64,000 bases of DNA from Pseudorhodobacter turbinis (lineage in GTDB: Bacteria; Pseudomonadota; Alphaproteobacteria; Rhodobacterales; Rhodobacteraceae), in the NCBI RefSeq assembly GCF_005234135.1, contig NZ_CP039964.1:1989001-2053000 (forward strand), given 5' to 3'. Below, piece after piece: positions 19,752-29,155 of this stretch (position 1 is its first letter; every line of letters begins with the position of its first letter). The translations under genes were made by a program, and so were the position numbers. The notes under the pieces were generated by a model. The model did no database searches. It saw only the letters and a program-made list of their open reading frames with translations, and had not been told where the DNA came from.

Positions 19752-20668
19752 TATCTGTCCTTTGGATCGAGGGCATCGCGCAGCCCGTCGCCAATGAAGA
19801 AAAACGCAAACAGCGACACCACAAAGAACGCCAGCGGAAAGCCCAGCATCCAAGGGGTTTTGTTGCGCATGTTATCCGCACCCATGTTGATCAGCGCCCC
19901 CCAAGAGGTGCTGGGTTCCTGCACGCCAAGGCCCAGAAAGCTGATGAAGGATTCAAAGATAATCATCTGTGGCACCAGCAAGGTGGCATAGACGATCACC
20001 ACCCCCAAAAGGTTCGGCACGATATGGCGCGCGATGATGCGCGGGGTGCTGACGCCGGTGGCGATGGCCGCCTCGACGAATTCCTTGTTCTTGATGCTTA
20101 GGGTCTGGCCGCGCACGATCCGCGCCATATCCAGCCATGAGATCATCCCGATGCCGATGAACAGCATGACGATCGACCGCTCAAACACCACCAGCAAAAG
20201 GATCAGCACGAACATATAGGGGATCGACATCATCAGATCGACGATCCGCATCATCACCGTATCGGTGCGCCCGCCGACATAGCCCGCAACCGCCCCCCAT
20301 GCCGTGCCCACCACGACCGAGATCAGCGCCCCCACGATCCCCACCATCAAGGAAATCCGCGTACCCTGCACAACGCGGGCGTAAAGGTCGCGACCGGATT
20401 CGTCGACGCCGAAGTAATGCCGGTTTTCCCATGACGGCCCGCCCACCTCGGGGATAGAGCCAAGCATGGACCAGTCAATCTCTTCATTGCTCCACGGGGT
20501 TGCGAATTGGCCAAGGGTGGCGAAAAGCGCCACCAGCACCAGTATCGCCATGCTAACCACGGCGGCCTTATTGTGGAAAAACCGTACCCGCGCGTCTTCC
20601 CATAATGACCGGCCCTTGACGGGTTCGATCTGGGCTGCGGCCTCGACTGTTGCGCGTCCTGCAATCAT
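19751..20668 (-). CDS. oppC: Oligopeptide ABC transporter permease OppC
   Basis: Inner-membrane permease of the Opp system, 305 aa from [16 protein letters not shown] (ATG at 20668 with AGGGGG upstream). The N-terminal OppC cap with one helix ([17 protein letters not shown]) and the [21 protein letters not shown] segment are typical; the EAA loop is [21 protein letters not shown]. The gap to oppB is 13 bp. Confidence 0.92.
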   Translation of the reverse strand: MIAGRATVEAAAQIEPVKGRSLWEDARVRFFHNKAAVVSMAILVLVALFATLGQFATPWSNEEIDWSMLGSIPEVGGPSWENRHYFGVDESGRDLYARVVQGTRISLMVGIVGALISVVVGTAWGAVAGYVGGRTDTVMMRIVDLMMSIPYMFVLILLLVVFERSIVMLFIGIGMISWLDMARIVRGQTLSIKNKEFVEAAIATGVSTPRIIARHIVPNLLGVVIVYATLLVPQMIIFESFISFLGLGVQEPSTSWGALINMGADNMRNKTPWMLGFPLAFFVVSLFAFFFIGDGLRDALDPKDR

Positions 20669-20681
20669 TGGCTTGCCCCCT

Positions 20682-21605
20682 TTAATAACGGATCTTGGGG
20701 TCGATCCAAGCATAGATCACATCGACCAAAAGGTTGAACAGAACCGTCAGCGCGCCAATCAGGATGGTGATCCCCATAATCACCGAATAATCCCGCGCCA
20801 ATGCGGAGTTGACAAAGAACTGCCCGATCCCGCCGGTTGAAAAGAACACATCAATCAGCACCGATCCGGTGATCATCCCCACAAATGCCGGCCCCAGATA
20901 TGAGATTACCGGCAGCATCGCAGGCTTGAGCGCGTGGCGCAAAATAACGCGGTGCATCGGCAGCCCCTTGGCCCGTGCGGTGCGGATAAAGCCCGCATTC
21001 AGTACCTCCAGCATCGAGGACCGCGTGATCCGCGCGATGCTGGCCATATAGGATGTCGAAAGCGCTATCACCGGCAGGATCAGATACTCGATTTGCCCGC
21101 CGCGCCAACCGCCCCCCGGCAACCAGCCCAGCCAGAGCGTAAAGATCAGCACCAAGATCGGCGCCATCACGAAGTTGGGCAAAACCTGCGCGCCGATGCT
21201 GATGCCCACGGCCAGATAATCCAGCCATGAATTGTGAAACACCGCCGCCATGACGCCCAAGCTGCCACCCACCGCCACGGCCACCACAAAGGACCAGAAC
21301 CCATAGGTCAAAGTGACTGGAAAGCCCTGCGCGATCAGGTCGTTCACCGTGCGGTCTTTGAACTTGAAACTGGGGCCAAAGTCGAAATGCGCGACCACAT
21401 CCCAGACATAAATCCCCATCCGCTGAAACAAGGGTTTATCCAGCCCGTATTTCGCCTCTAGGTTGGCCAGAACGGCCGGGGGCACACCGCGCTCGGTGGC
21501 AAAGGGGCTGCCGGGTGCGGCCTCCATCAACAAAAAGGAAAACACGATCAGCAACAGAATCGTCGGCACGGCGATGGCAAGCCGTTTGAGGATGAATGCG
21601 GTCAT
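20682..21605 (-). CDS. oppB: Oligopeptide ABC transporter permease OppB
   Basis: Inner-membrane permease of the Opp system, 307 aa with six predicted helices. OppB marks are PGSPFATERGVPPAVLANLE near the N-terminus, YMASIARITRSSMLEVL and the EAA-type loop RTARAKGLPMHRVILRHALK. It follows oppA after a 61-bp gap that holds a stem-loop. Confidence 0.92.
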   Translation of the reverse strand: MTAFILKRLAIAVPTILLLIVFSFLLMEAAPGSPFATERGVPPAVLANLEAKYGLDKPLFQRMGIYVWDVVAHFDFGPSFKFKDRTVNDLIAQGFPVTLTYGFWSFVVAVAVGGSLGVMAAVFHNSWLDYLAVGISIGAQVLPNFVMAPILVLIFTLWLGWLPGGGWRGGQIEYLILPVIALSTSYMASIARITRSSMLEVLNAGFIRTARAKGLPMHRVILRHALKPAMLPVISYLGPAFVGMITGSVLIDVFFSTGGIGQFFVNSALARDYSVIMGITILIGALTVLFNLLVDVIYAWIDPKIRY

Positions 21606-21630
21606 GGCGTTTCCCTTTACGTAAAAGCAA

Positions 21631-21652
21631 GGGGGACGGCATACCGCCCCCC
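21631..21652 (-). terminator. Stem-loop between oppA and oppB
   Basis: A 9-bp G/C stem (21644-21652 with 21631-21639, one G-U pair) with a 4-base loop lies in the oppA-oppB gap. Minus-strand sequence after it runs TTGCTTTT. This is a probable partial terminator or 3' stabiliser favouring oppA. Confidence 0.6.
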
Positions 21653-21666
21653 CGTCATATCAAGTG

Positions 21667-23283
21667 TCAATCAGCGACGCGGTAGAAGTCTTTGGCGTAC
21701 CAGTTGTTTTCCACGTTGTTCATCGGGAACCCTTTGATTGCCGGATCCAACAAGAAAGTGTTGGCATAGTGGTACACCGGAATGATGCCCATATCGTCCG
21801 ACAAGATCTGCTCGGCCGCCTTATATTCCGTCGCCGGATGGTCTGAGGTTTTCGACGCCGCGATCACCTTGTCATATTCGGCATTGGACCATTTCCCATC
21901 GTTTTGTTCCTGATCGGTGGTCAGGATATCAAGGAAGGTCGAGGCCTCGTTGTAATCGCCACACCATGCCACCCGCGCCAGATCAAAGTTGCCACCGCGC
22001 CGCACGTCCAGATAGGTGGACCACTCCATATTGGACAGGGTCACCGTGATGCCCAGCTTTTGTTTCCACATCTGGCTCAGGACGGTTGCGATCTTCTTGT
22101 GGTTCTCATCGGTGTTATAGATCAGCTTGAGCTCCAGATCCTCAACGCCTGCCTCCGCGATCAATTCCTTGGCTTTGGCGTCACGCTCTGCCTGTGTCCA
22201 GCCTGCATATTCGATGTCTGGCATCTCAAAGCCCGCCGTTGCGGCATGGGCAAAGTTATAGCCGGGCAGTTCGCCACCCTGCAAAATCTGATCGACGATC
22301 ACATTGCGGTCGACGGCATAGCTGAGCGCTTGACGCACGCGGGGGTCGCGCAACTCGGGCTGGGCGTCGGCGCGCTGGTTGATCGCATAGTAATAGGAAC
22401 ACAGACGTGGCACGGATTTCGCCTCATCCGGGCGCTCGGTTTTCAGGCGGGGATAGGTGCCTGCGGGAAGCGGCTCCAGCATGTCATATTCGCCGGATTC
22501 GTAGCGGGTCAACGCCTGGTTCACGTCATTGATAACAAGGCCGGTGACCTCCTCAATAATCACGCTGTCGGCGTCCCAATAGGTCGGACTTTTGACCAGC
22601 GTGAAATATTCGTTCAGCGCCATTTCCTTAAGCGTATAGGCCCCGTTGCCGACATAGTTTTCCGGCGCGGTCCAGTCGCTGCCGAATTCTTCAACCGTTG
22701 GCATATGGATCGGGGACAGCGTTGCATAGGATGTCATCGCCGGAAAATACGGAACCGGCTGGTTCAGCGTCACTTTAAGGGTGTGATCATCCACCGCTTC
22801 AACGCCAAGCTCGGTCGGGTCCATAGTGCCTGCGACAATCTCGGCGGCGTTTTTCATCTGGGTCAATTCAACATACCACGCATAGGGCGAGGCGGTTGCC
22901 GGATCGGCGGCGCGGCGCCAGCCGTTGACGAAGTCTTGTGCGACGACGGGGTCGCCATTGCTCCACTTGGCGGTGTCGCGCAGGGTGAAGGTATAGACGG
23001 TATTGCCCTCGCTCGCCTCAAACCCGGTGGCCACGCCGGGGCGCAGGTTGCCATCGGCATCTTGGGTCATCAGCCCTTCCATGATCTGGCGTAACACATG
23101 GCTGCCGGCCGTTTCCTCGTTCAACTGTGGGTCCAGCGTGGGGAACTGGTCCAGCAAGCGATAAGAAAAGACCTGTTTTTCAGCCAGCGTATCGCCCTCC
23201 GCAACGGTCGCGGCGGTGGCCGTCGAGAAACCCAGGGCAAGTATGGACGCGGTCGTCATGGCAAGAATGGTGCGGCGTTGCAT
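21667..23283 (-). CDS. oppA: Oligopeptide ABC transporter substrate-binding protein OppA
   Basis: Periplasmic peptide receptor (SBP_bac_5 family), 538 aa. ATG 23283 has a perfect AGGAGG seven bases upstream; the longer in-frame start nine codons earlier has none. The signal peptide is MQRRTILAMTTASILALGFS..., cleaved near ATA-AT. Family marks are LDPQLNEETAGSHVLRQIMEGL, TLRDTAKWSNGDPVVAQDFV, RDPRVRQALSYAVDRNVI and the closing ENNWYAKDFYRV. First gene of oppABCDF. Confidence 0.92.
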   Translation of the reverse strand: MQRRTILAMTTASILALGFSTATAATVAEGDTLAEKQVFSYRLLDQFPTLDPQLNEETAGSHVLRQIMEGLMTQDADGNLRPGVATGFEASEGNTVYTFTLRDTAKWSNGDPVVAQDFVNGWRRAADPATASPYAWYVELTQMKNAAEIVAGTMDPTELGVEAVDDHTLKVTLNQPVPYFPAMTSYATLSPIHMPTVEEFGSDWTAPENYVGNGAYTLKEMALNEYFTLVKSPTYWDADSVIIEEVTGLVINDVNQALTRYESGEYDMLEPLPAGTYPRLKTERPDEAKSVPRLCSYYYAINQRADAQPELRDPRVRQALSYAVDRNVIVDQILQGGELPGYNFAHAATAGFEMPDIEYAGWTQAERDAKAKELIAEAGVEDLELKLIYNTDENHKKIATVLSQMWKQKLGITVTLSNMEWSTYLDVRRGGNFDLARVAWCGDYNEASTFLDILTTDQEQNDGKWSNAEYDKVIAASKTSDHPATEYKAAEQILSDDMGIIPVYHYANTFLLDPAIKGFPMNNVENNWYAKDFYRVAD

Positions 23284-23352
23284 TGAAATCCTCCTAAGAT
23301 GGGTCGTCACGCAGTTCGCGTGCCGACGACATAAACTTGACCATCATGGTGG

Positions 23353-23380
23353 ATTTTAACCACTTTGCAAGTATTGTGAA
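23353..23380 (-). promoter_or_regulatory. Candidate sigma-70 promoter of oppABCDF
   Basis: On the minus strand, -35 TTCACA (23380-23375), a 16-base spacer and -10 TAAAAT (23358-23353). This predicts a transcript start near 23346 and a leader of about 63 nt before oppA. Predicted by eye from consensus only. Confidence 0.5.
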
Positions 23381-23387
23381 GTGGTTA
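23357..23387. promoter_or_regulatory. Inverted repeat overlapping the opp promoter (candidate operator)
   Basis: Perfect 9-bp arms TAACCACTT and AAGTGGTTA are separated by 13 bases. One arm touches the predicted -10 element and the other the -35 of the opp promoter, which is where a repressor would bind. A shorter near-palindrome, ACCATCATGGT, lies at 23340-23350. The cognate regulator is not evident. Confidence 0.5.
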
Positions 23388-23572
23388 CGCGACGCCACTT
23401 TTATGTCTCGTCGTTTTGCGGGCTTGTGCTGTTTTAGGTTGCGGGGGACGGGAACGCATTGCGGGTCCAAAGCGTTGAGGAGTAAGGTTTCCAACGAGAC
23501 AGCCAGCCCCACCCGTTCTCACGCGTCTTAACAAGGCCGCACGACCCGTACCCCCAAGAGGAAGCCCTTAAA

Positions 23573-25369
23573 GTGATCTCACTCCCCGTTGAATACACGC
23601 CTTTTGTCGCGCTTTTCCTTGTCGGTTGCCTGTTTGTGCTGTTCATCCTTGAACGTTATCCGCCCGAGGTCACGGCGGCCGGCGTGGCGGCGATGTTCCT
23701 GATCCTTGGACTGGTCAGCCATGACGCCGCCCTTTTGGCGTTTTCCAATCCGGCCCCGCTGACGATTGCGGCGATGTTTGTCATTTCCGGCGCTTTGGTG
23801 CGTACGGGGCTTTTGGATGCGCTGGCGGGGCGGATATTGGCTTGGGCCGAGGTGTCGCCGGTTGGGGCGGCGCTGGGGTTTGTGCTGGCGATTATCATCA
23901 GTTCCGGCATGGCGAATAATACGCCGGTTGTTTTGGTGCTGATCCCGATTGTGATCAAGCTGGCGCAAAAGCTGGGATTGGCGGAAACGCGGGTGCTGAT
24001 CCCGCTGTCCTATGTGGCAATTTTGGGGGGCACACTGACGCTGGTTGGCACCTCGACCAATATCCTCGTGGCCGGTGTTGCCCGCAATGAGGGGCTGGAG
24101 CCGTTCTCGATATTCGAGATCACGCCGATCGGCATGGTTGTTGTTGTGGTCGGGCTCTGCGCTTTGGCCGTGCTTGGCCCGTTTCTTTTGCCCAAGCGGC
24201 ACAGCGGTGGCACGGCGCTTTCGGAACATGACACGGTTTATATGACGGAGGTGAAGATCGCAGAGGGCTTTGACGGTATCGGCACAGTGCTTGCCTCGGT
24301 GACGGCCTTTAAGCGTGCAGGGGTTAAAATTGTCGCCCTGCGTGATCAGGGCGTATTGCGCCGCGATGTGATGGAGGATCATATCCTTGCGGCGGGGGAT
24401 GAGGTGATCCTGCGCGTCGATGCGGCAGAGTTGCTGACCCTCAAAAGCCTGCCAAAGCTTGCCTTGGGGGCGATACGCGGCGCGGCACCGGTCAAGGATG
24501 CGGAGGGCGAAGAGGAGCTGATCCTGGGGCAGGTGATGGTAAAGCCCAATCGCCACCGGCGTGAGGGTACTTTGGCAAGCCTGTCGCTGGGCCACCGCTA
24601 CGGCTTGCAGGTCTTGGGGGCGTTCCGGCCGGGCCATAAGTTTGGCCCCGATCTGGAAACCGCCACGCTGCGCGCTGCCGATGTCTTGCTGGTCGAAGGC
24701 CCCCGCGCAGGGTTTGAGCGGCTGGAGCGTTCGGTCGATGTGGTGTCGATCAGTCGCCCCACGATCCGCCCCTACCGCCGCAGCCATGCCCCGATTGCCG
24801 CTTTGGCCATGCTGTTGGTGATTGTTCTGGCTGCGCTGAACGTGGCGGATATCGCCATTCTGTCGCTGATCGCTGTGGCGATTCTGCTCATCACCCGCTG
24901 CATGGACAGCGATGAGGCTTGGGGCTTTCTGGACGGCGGGATTTTGGTGTTGATCTTCTCGATGCTAATCATCGGTTTTGGCTTGCAAGAAACCGGCGCG
25001 GTTGCGCTTGTCGTGGGCGCTATGGCCCCCTTTGTGGAGGGGTTGCCGCCCATTGTTATGCTGGCCGCGTTCTATTTGATGACCTCTATCCTGACCGAGA
25101 TTGTCAGCAACAATGCCGTCGCCATTATCGTCACCCCCATCGCCATCAGCCTTGCAACGGCGGCAGGGGTTGATCCGCGACCCTTTGTTGTGGCGGTGAT
25201 GTTTGGTGCAAGTGCCAGCTTTGCCACGCCCATCGGCTATCAAACCAACACGCTGGTTTATGGCGCGGGCAACTACCGCTTTTCGGATTTTCTGCGCATC
25301 GGGGTGCCGATGAACCTGATTGTCGGGGCGGCAAGTGTGTTGGTAATCCCGATCTTCTTTCCGTTCTGA
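23573..25369 (+). CDS. SLC13/DASS-type permease with RCK-C (TrkA-C) domains
   Basis: Membrane transporter of the SLC13 (divalent anion:Na+) group, 598 aa. Two blocks of hydrophobic helices (residues 1-210 and 400-598) flank a soluble middle portion with TrkA-C-like repeats (EHDTVYMTEVKIAEG..., and HRREGTLASLSLGHRYGLQVLG). The first helical block carries the motif SGMANNTPVVLVLIP and GTSTNILVAG; the second has SNNAVAIIVTPIAI and the GYQTNTLVYGAG turn. Start GTG 23573 follows AGAGGAAG. Substrate (sulfate, dicarboxylate or other anion) not determinable. The gene diverges from oppA. Confidence 0.85.
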   Translation: MISLPVEYTPFVALFLVGCLFVLFILERYPPEVTAAGVAAMFLILGLVSHDAALLAFSNPAPLTIAAMFVISGALVRTGLLDALAGRILAWAEVSPVGAALGFVLAIIISSGMANNTPVVLVLIPIVIKLAQKLGLAETRVLIPLSYVAILGGTLTLVGTSTNILVAGVARNEGLEPFSIFEITPIGMVVVVVGLCALAVLGPFLLPKRHSGGTALSEHDTVYMTEVKIAEGFDGIGTVLASVTAFKRAGVKIVALRDQGVLRRDVMEDHILAAGDEVILRVDAAELLTLKSLPKLALGAIRGAAPVKDAEGEEELILGQVMVKPNRHRREGTLASLSLGHRYGLQVLGAFRPGHKFGPDLETATLRAADVLLVEGPRAGFERLERSVDVVSISRPTIRPYRRSHAPIAALAMLLVIVLAALNVADIAILSLIAVAILLITRCMDSDEAWGFLDGGILVLIFSMLIIGFGLQETGAVALVVGAMAPFVEGLPPIVMLAAFYLMTSILTEIVSNNAVAIIVTPIAISLATAAGVDPRPFVVAVMFGASASFATPIGYQTNTLVYGAGNYRFSDFLRIGVPMNLIVGAASVLVIPIFFPF

Positions 25370-25379
25370 TCACAACGGA

Positions 25380-26159
25380 TCAGCGACGGCTTAGCAGGTC
25401 CGAGTAAAACGCTGCGTCCAGCTGTTGCATAGAGGTCTCGGCACAGCACATGTGTTCATCCATCGCCTTGGCGACGGCATCACGGTCACGGGCCTTGAAG
25501 GCGGCTAGGATCTCTTTGTGATAGGCGACATTGCGTGCACCAAAGGCTTCGTGCTCTTGCAGGCTGCCGGCGCGGTAATCCACCAGATCGCGGATAAGCC
25601 CGTTAAGGAACTGGCAAATGAAGACCAAAATCGGATTGTCGCTGGCCTCGGCAAGAATGTCGTGAAATTCGACCTCGGCTTGCCGCGCCAGCTCACGCTC
25701 TTGTTCGTTGTTGGCGTTTTCGCACAGGCGGATGTTGTCCTCCAGCGCGGTCAGATGCTCTGCGGTCAGTCGGTCCACCACATTCAGCGCCAGCGCCACT
25801 TCCATGGATCGGCGCAGCTCATAGACATGCTTGAAATCGAGCTTTTGGAAATGCAGGAATTGGCGCAATTGCCGCGATGCGATCTCGGCCGAGGTTTGCT
25901 GCACCTCGGGGCCGCCATTGGGGCCGGAATGCATGATCAGCAGCCCTTCCACCTCAAGCGCCTTAAGCGCCTCGCGCATGGTCCCGCGAGAGCAGCCGTA
26001 GTGGTCTTGTAGCGCCCGCTCATTCGGAAGTCGGTCCTTGGGGCCAAGGTTTTCCCGCACAATCCAGCGGCGCAGATCTTCGGCGATCTGGTCCGACAGT
26101 TTGACCCTGCGCATCTTGGGTGCAGAGGATGTGGGCAGTGTGCGGCTCACGCGGGCCAC
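25380..26159 (-). CDS. GntR-family transcriptional regulator with FCD domain
   Basis: DNA-binding repressor or activator of the FadR subfamily, 259 aa (GTG start at 26159; ATG at 26114 possible). The N-terminal winged helix-turn-helix spans about residues 18-85 (LPNERALQDHYGCSRGTMREALKALEVEGLL). The FCD ligand domain follows, with candidate metal-binding residues in EVEFHDILAEASDN, NVAYHKEI and AMDEHM. It is the last gene of the Liv-M81 run and overlaps the M81 gene end by 13 bases, suggesting it senses the imported compound or its product. Confidence 0.88.
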   Translation of the reverse strand: MARVSRTLPTSSAPKMRRVKLSDQIAEDLRRWIVRENLGPKDRLPNERALQDHYGCSRGTMREALKALEVEGLLIMHSGPNGGPEVQQTSAEIASRQLRQFLHFQKLDFKHVYELRRSMEVALALNVVDRLTAEHLTALEDNIRLCENANNEQERELARQAEVEFHDILAEASDNPILVFICQFLNGLIRDLVDYRAGSLQEHEAFGARNVAYHKEILAAFKARDRDAVAKAMDEHMCCAETSMQQLDAAFYSDLLSRR

Positions 26160-27634
26160 CCTGTGATACTGTCCAAGGGGTAGATCGGCCTTGTCAGCCG
26201 TTCAAAGGAAAACAGGCTGTAGTCAGAGCTGGTTATCCCGCCGCTGGCGCATTCGATCATTGCGCGAGACAGGGGCGAGAACACCGGGCGGCAGTACATC
26301 CGCGATTTCAGGATCAGGTAACGTGCCTTTAGCGGGTCGATCCCCGCCGAGGTGAATACCCCCAGATCCCACGGCTCATGCGGGCGCTCGGTGATCAGGA
26401 TGGTCGCTTGCGGCGTTTGCAGCACCACGGCGCGCCCCATGTCACAGGTCTGTCCGGTATAGATCGGGCCGGTGACCACATAGCGTCCGTCGCTGCATCC
26501 CGTAACCTTGCCACGCAGGGGCAGGGGGGGCTGTGGCGCGATGAAGCCCTTGGCGATGGCCTTATTGCCAAGCGTCACATCTACTGTGGCGCCGGGGCCT
26601 GCTTGGGTCAGGGTTGCGACCAGTTCAGGGTCACATATCGGTCCTGCGATGATCCCGTCCATCCCCTCTGCCAGCGCGGCGGCCAGCACATCCATATTGT
26701 CACAACTGCCCCCCGACATGCAGTTATCGCCATGATCAAGCAACAGCACCGGGCCGGTTCCGGGTTGATCGGCGGCACTGCGCGCCTCTTGCAGGGATTG
26801 GGCCAAGGGCTGTTCGACATAGACGAAATCCTCGCGCCGGTCCCAAGCGCTGCGGGCCAGTTCATTTGCGAGACTGGTGGCCTTATCGGTGGCCGTGGCG
26901 ACCGTCACGATCGACAGCCCCGCAACGGCAATATCGGACAGGCCAAAGCCGCCGAATACCGTGGCGGCCAGAACGCCGTTCTTGCCCTCGGCGGCGCGCG
27001 CCTGTGCAATCAGATCGGTCATCGCGCAGTCGACCTCGGTATTCATCTTCAACGTATGCGGCAGCATCGGCGGATGCGAAAGCGCCATGTGTGGGCGCAG
27101 CCCGTCGGACAGCATTGCCTCGATGATGCGGGTCACATGCGCGCCGGTGGCATACATATCGATATGGGGATAGGTCTTGAACCCGACGATGCAATCACAG
27201 TTTTCAACGATTTTCGCGCTGATATTGCCATGCAGATCCAGCGCCACGCCCAAAGGCACATCGGGGGCCAACGCGCGAATACGGGCAAGCAGCTCCCCCT
27301 CGCAATCCTCATGGCCCTGGCTGACCATCGCGCCGTGCAAGTCCAGCAAGATCACATCCACACCGCCCGCAACCGCGCGCAGCAATGGGGCGATCAGCGC
27401 CTCAAAGACATCATCGGGGCAGGGGCCGCTGGGGTTGGCAGTTGCCGCCAGCGGGGTGATCAGGTCGGCGTCGCGCTTGGTGGCATAATCGACAAAAGCC
27501 CCGAATGCGGTGTTTGATCCGGTGCCGAAAGTGCGCGCGTCCCCATCGTATTTCGGCTCAAACGACGCAAGGGGTGTGGGCACCGGTGAGAAGGTGTTGG
27601 TTTCATGGTTGAGCCGTGCCGCAAGAATACGCAT
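26147..27634 (-). CDS. M81 family metallopeptidase (MlrC-like)
   Basis: Cytoplasmic zinc enzyme of peptidase family M81, best known from microcystinase C (MlrC), which cleaves linearised microcystin; most members act on unknown small amides or peptides. From MRILAARLNHETNTFSPVPT (ATG 27634, AAAGG upstream) it has 495 aa, the usual length. The metal-site segments are VILLDLHGAMVSQGHEDCEGE, ALDLHGNIS and GFKTYPHIDMYATG, followed by the second domain LLLDHGDNCMSGG. It sits directly between livF and gntR, so it most likely hydrolyses what the transporter brings in. Confidence 0.88.
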   Translation of the reverse strand: MRILAARLNHETNTFSPVPTPLASFEPKYDGDARTFGTGSNTAFGAFVDYATKRDADLITPLAATANPSGPCPDDVFEALIAPLLRAVAGGVDVILLDLHGAMVSQGHEDCEGELLARIRALAPDVPLGVALDLHGNISAKIVENCDCIVGFKTYPHIDMYATGAHVTRIIEAMLSDGLRPHMALSHPPMLPHTLKMNTEVDCAMTDLIAQARAAEGKNGVLAATVFGGFGLSDIAVAGLSIVTVATATDKATSLANELARSAWDRREDFVYVEQPLAQSLQEARSAADQPGTGPVLLLDHGDNCMSGGSCDNMDVLAAALAEGMDGIIAGPICDPELVATLTQAGPGATVDVTLGNKAIAKGFIAPQPPLPLRGKVTGCSDGRYVVTGPIYTGQTCDMGRAVVLQTPQATILITERPHEPWDLGVFTSAGIDPLKARYLILKSRMYCRPVFSPLSRAMIECASGGITSSDYSLFSFERLTRPIYPLDSITGWPA

Positions 27635-27670
27635 CAGATGGCCTTTCATTTCGTGTTACAGCGACCGGTG

Positions 27671-28375
27671 TCAGGCATTGACGCCAAGATAGCGGTCGCG
27701 CACCGTGTGATCGGCGATGAATTCCGCCGCTGTGGCGTGATGCACCACCTTGCCAAGCTCGATAATATAGTGCCGGTCGGCCAGTTCGGCACAAACGGCA
27801 AGGTTCTGTTCGACCAGCAAGATAGAGACACCCGCGTCACGGACCTTTTTGATCTGGGCGACGATTTCCTCAACGATGATCGGGGCAAGCCCTTCGACCG
27901 GTTCGTCCAGCATCAAAACCTTTGGGCCGCCCAGCAAGGCCCGCGCAATCGCCAGCATCTGTTGCTCCCCGCCCGACAATTGCCCGCCGCTGTTCTTGCG
28001 CCGTTCCTCCAGCCGGGGAAAGATCTGGTAAATATCGGCAAGCGACCATTGCGCGCCCCGCCGCTGCGAGATGCGCAGGTTTTCCTCTACCGTCAGCAGC
28101 CCGAAGATGCCGCGATGTTCCGGCACCAGCGCCAGCCCGTTTTGTGCCGCGCGGTAGGCGGGCCAGCCGGTGGTCTCCTCTCCCGAAATCCAGACATGCC
28201 CGCGTTTGGGGGCCAACAGCCCGCTGATGCTCTTGAGCGTAGAGGTTTTGCCGGCGCCATTGCGCCCCAGAAGGGTGACGATCTCGCCCTCCTCTACCTT
28301 CAGGGAAACGCCCTGAATGATATGGCTTTTGCCGTAATAGCTGTGAATATCCTCGATGCGCAGCGCCTCGCTCAT
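27671..28375 (-). CDS. livF: Branched-chain-amino-acid-type ABC transporter ATP-binding protein (LivF)
   Basis: Second ATPase of a Liv-type importer, 234 aa. Walker A LGRNGAGKTS, signature LSGGEQQMLAIARAL, Walker B VLMLDEPVEGLAP and the LLVEQN switch segment are intact and are LivF-specific in wording. It overlaps livG by 4 bases. Family name follows homology; the true substrate may be an amide or peptide-like compound rather than a branched-chain amino acid. Confidence 0.9.
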   Translation of the reverse strand: MSEALRIEDIHSYYGKSHIIQGVSLKVEEGEIVTLLGRNGAGKTSTLKSISGLLAPKRGHVWISGEETTGWPAYRAAQNGLALVPEHRGIFGLLTVEENLRISQRRGAQWSLADIYQIFPRLEERRKNSGGQLSGGEQQMLAIARALLGGPKVLMLDEPVEGLAPIIVEEIVAQIKKVRDAGVSILLVEQNLAVCAELADRHYIIELGKVVHHATAAEFIADHTVRDRYLGVNA

Positions 28376-29151
28376 GCGATGTCTCCGGTTATCATATTGC
28401 CAAGATAGGCTTTTTTCACTTCGGGGTCGTCACGCACCATGGCGGGCGGCCCCTCGACCAGTTTGCGCCCAAGACGCAGCACGGTCACGGTGTCGCTGAT
28501 GTTCATCACGATGCCCATGTTATGCTCGATGAACAGAACGGTATGATCGGTTGCCAGCCCTTGGATCAGGTCCTTCATCGTCTCGATATCGTCGATGCCC
28601 ATCCCCGAGGTCGGCTCATCCATCAAGATCACGCGGGGGCGGGCGGCCATTGCCATGCCCACCTCCAGCCTGCGCTGCTGACCATGTGCCAATTCGCCGG
28701 CCGCGCGGTGCGCCACGCGGGTCAGCGACAGCCGCGTCAGCATCTCGTCCGCGGTGGCCATCGCATTACGGTTGCTTTCGGCACGACGCCACATCGCAAG
28801 GGCCTGCCAAGGTGTGCGGCCCTGTGCGGCCAGACGCAGGTTTTCATGCACGCTCAGGTCGGGAAACAAGCTGGTGACCTGAAACGACCGCGCAATGCCG
28901 CGCCTTACCCGTTCGTTATCCGACAGGTTGGTGATGTCGCGCCCGCCCAACGTGATCTTTCCGCTAGAGGGGCGCACGCGTCCGGTCAGCGCATGGAACA
29001 ATGTGGTCTTGCCCGCGCCATTCGGGCCAATAATCGAATGCACACTGTTTTCGCGGATGTTGAGGTCGACATCGGCCAAGGCCACGAATTTATTATAGGT
29101 GACGCCCAGCCCGCTCGTGACAAGCGCATCTTTGGAAGTTGTTTGTGTCAT
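28372..29151 (-). CDS. livG: Branched-chain-amino-acid-type ABC transporter ATP-binding protein (LivG)
   Basis: First ATPase of the Liv-type importer, 259 aa from MTQTTSKDALVTS (ATG 29151 preceded by AGGGGGAG). Walker A GPNGAGKTT, Q-loop IARSFQVTSLFPDLSV, signature LAHGQQRRLEVGMAMA (LAHGQ in place of LSGGQ, common in LivG) and Walker B VILMDEPTSGMG are seen. The 4-bp gap to livM indicates one transcript. Confidence 0.9.
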   Translation of the reverse strand: MTQTTSKDALVTSGLGVTYNKFVALADVDLNIRENSVHSIIGPNGAGKTTLFHALTGRVRPSSGKITLGGRDITNLSDNERVRRGIARSFQVTSLFPDLSVHENLRLAAQGRTPWQALAMWRRAESNRNAMATADEMLTRLSLTRVAHRAAGELAHGQQRRLEVGMAMAARPRVILMDEPTSGMGIDDIETMKDLIQGLATDHTVLFIEHNMGIVMNISDTVTVLRLGRKLVEGPPAMVRDDPEVKKAYLGNMITGDIA

Positions 29152-29155
29152 GCTC

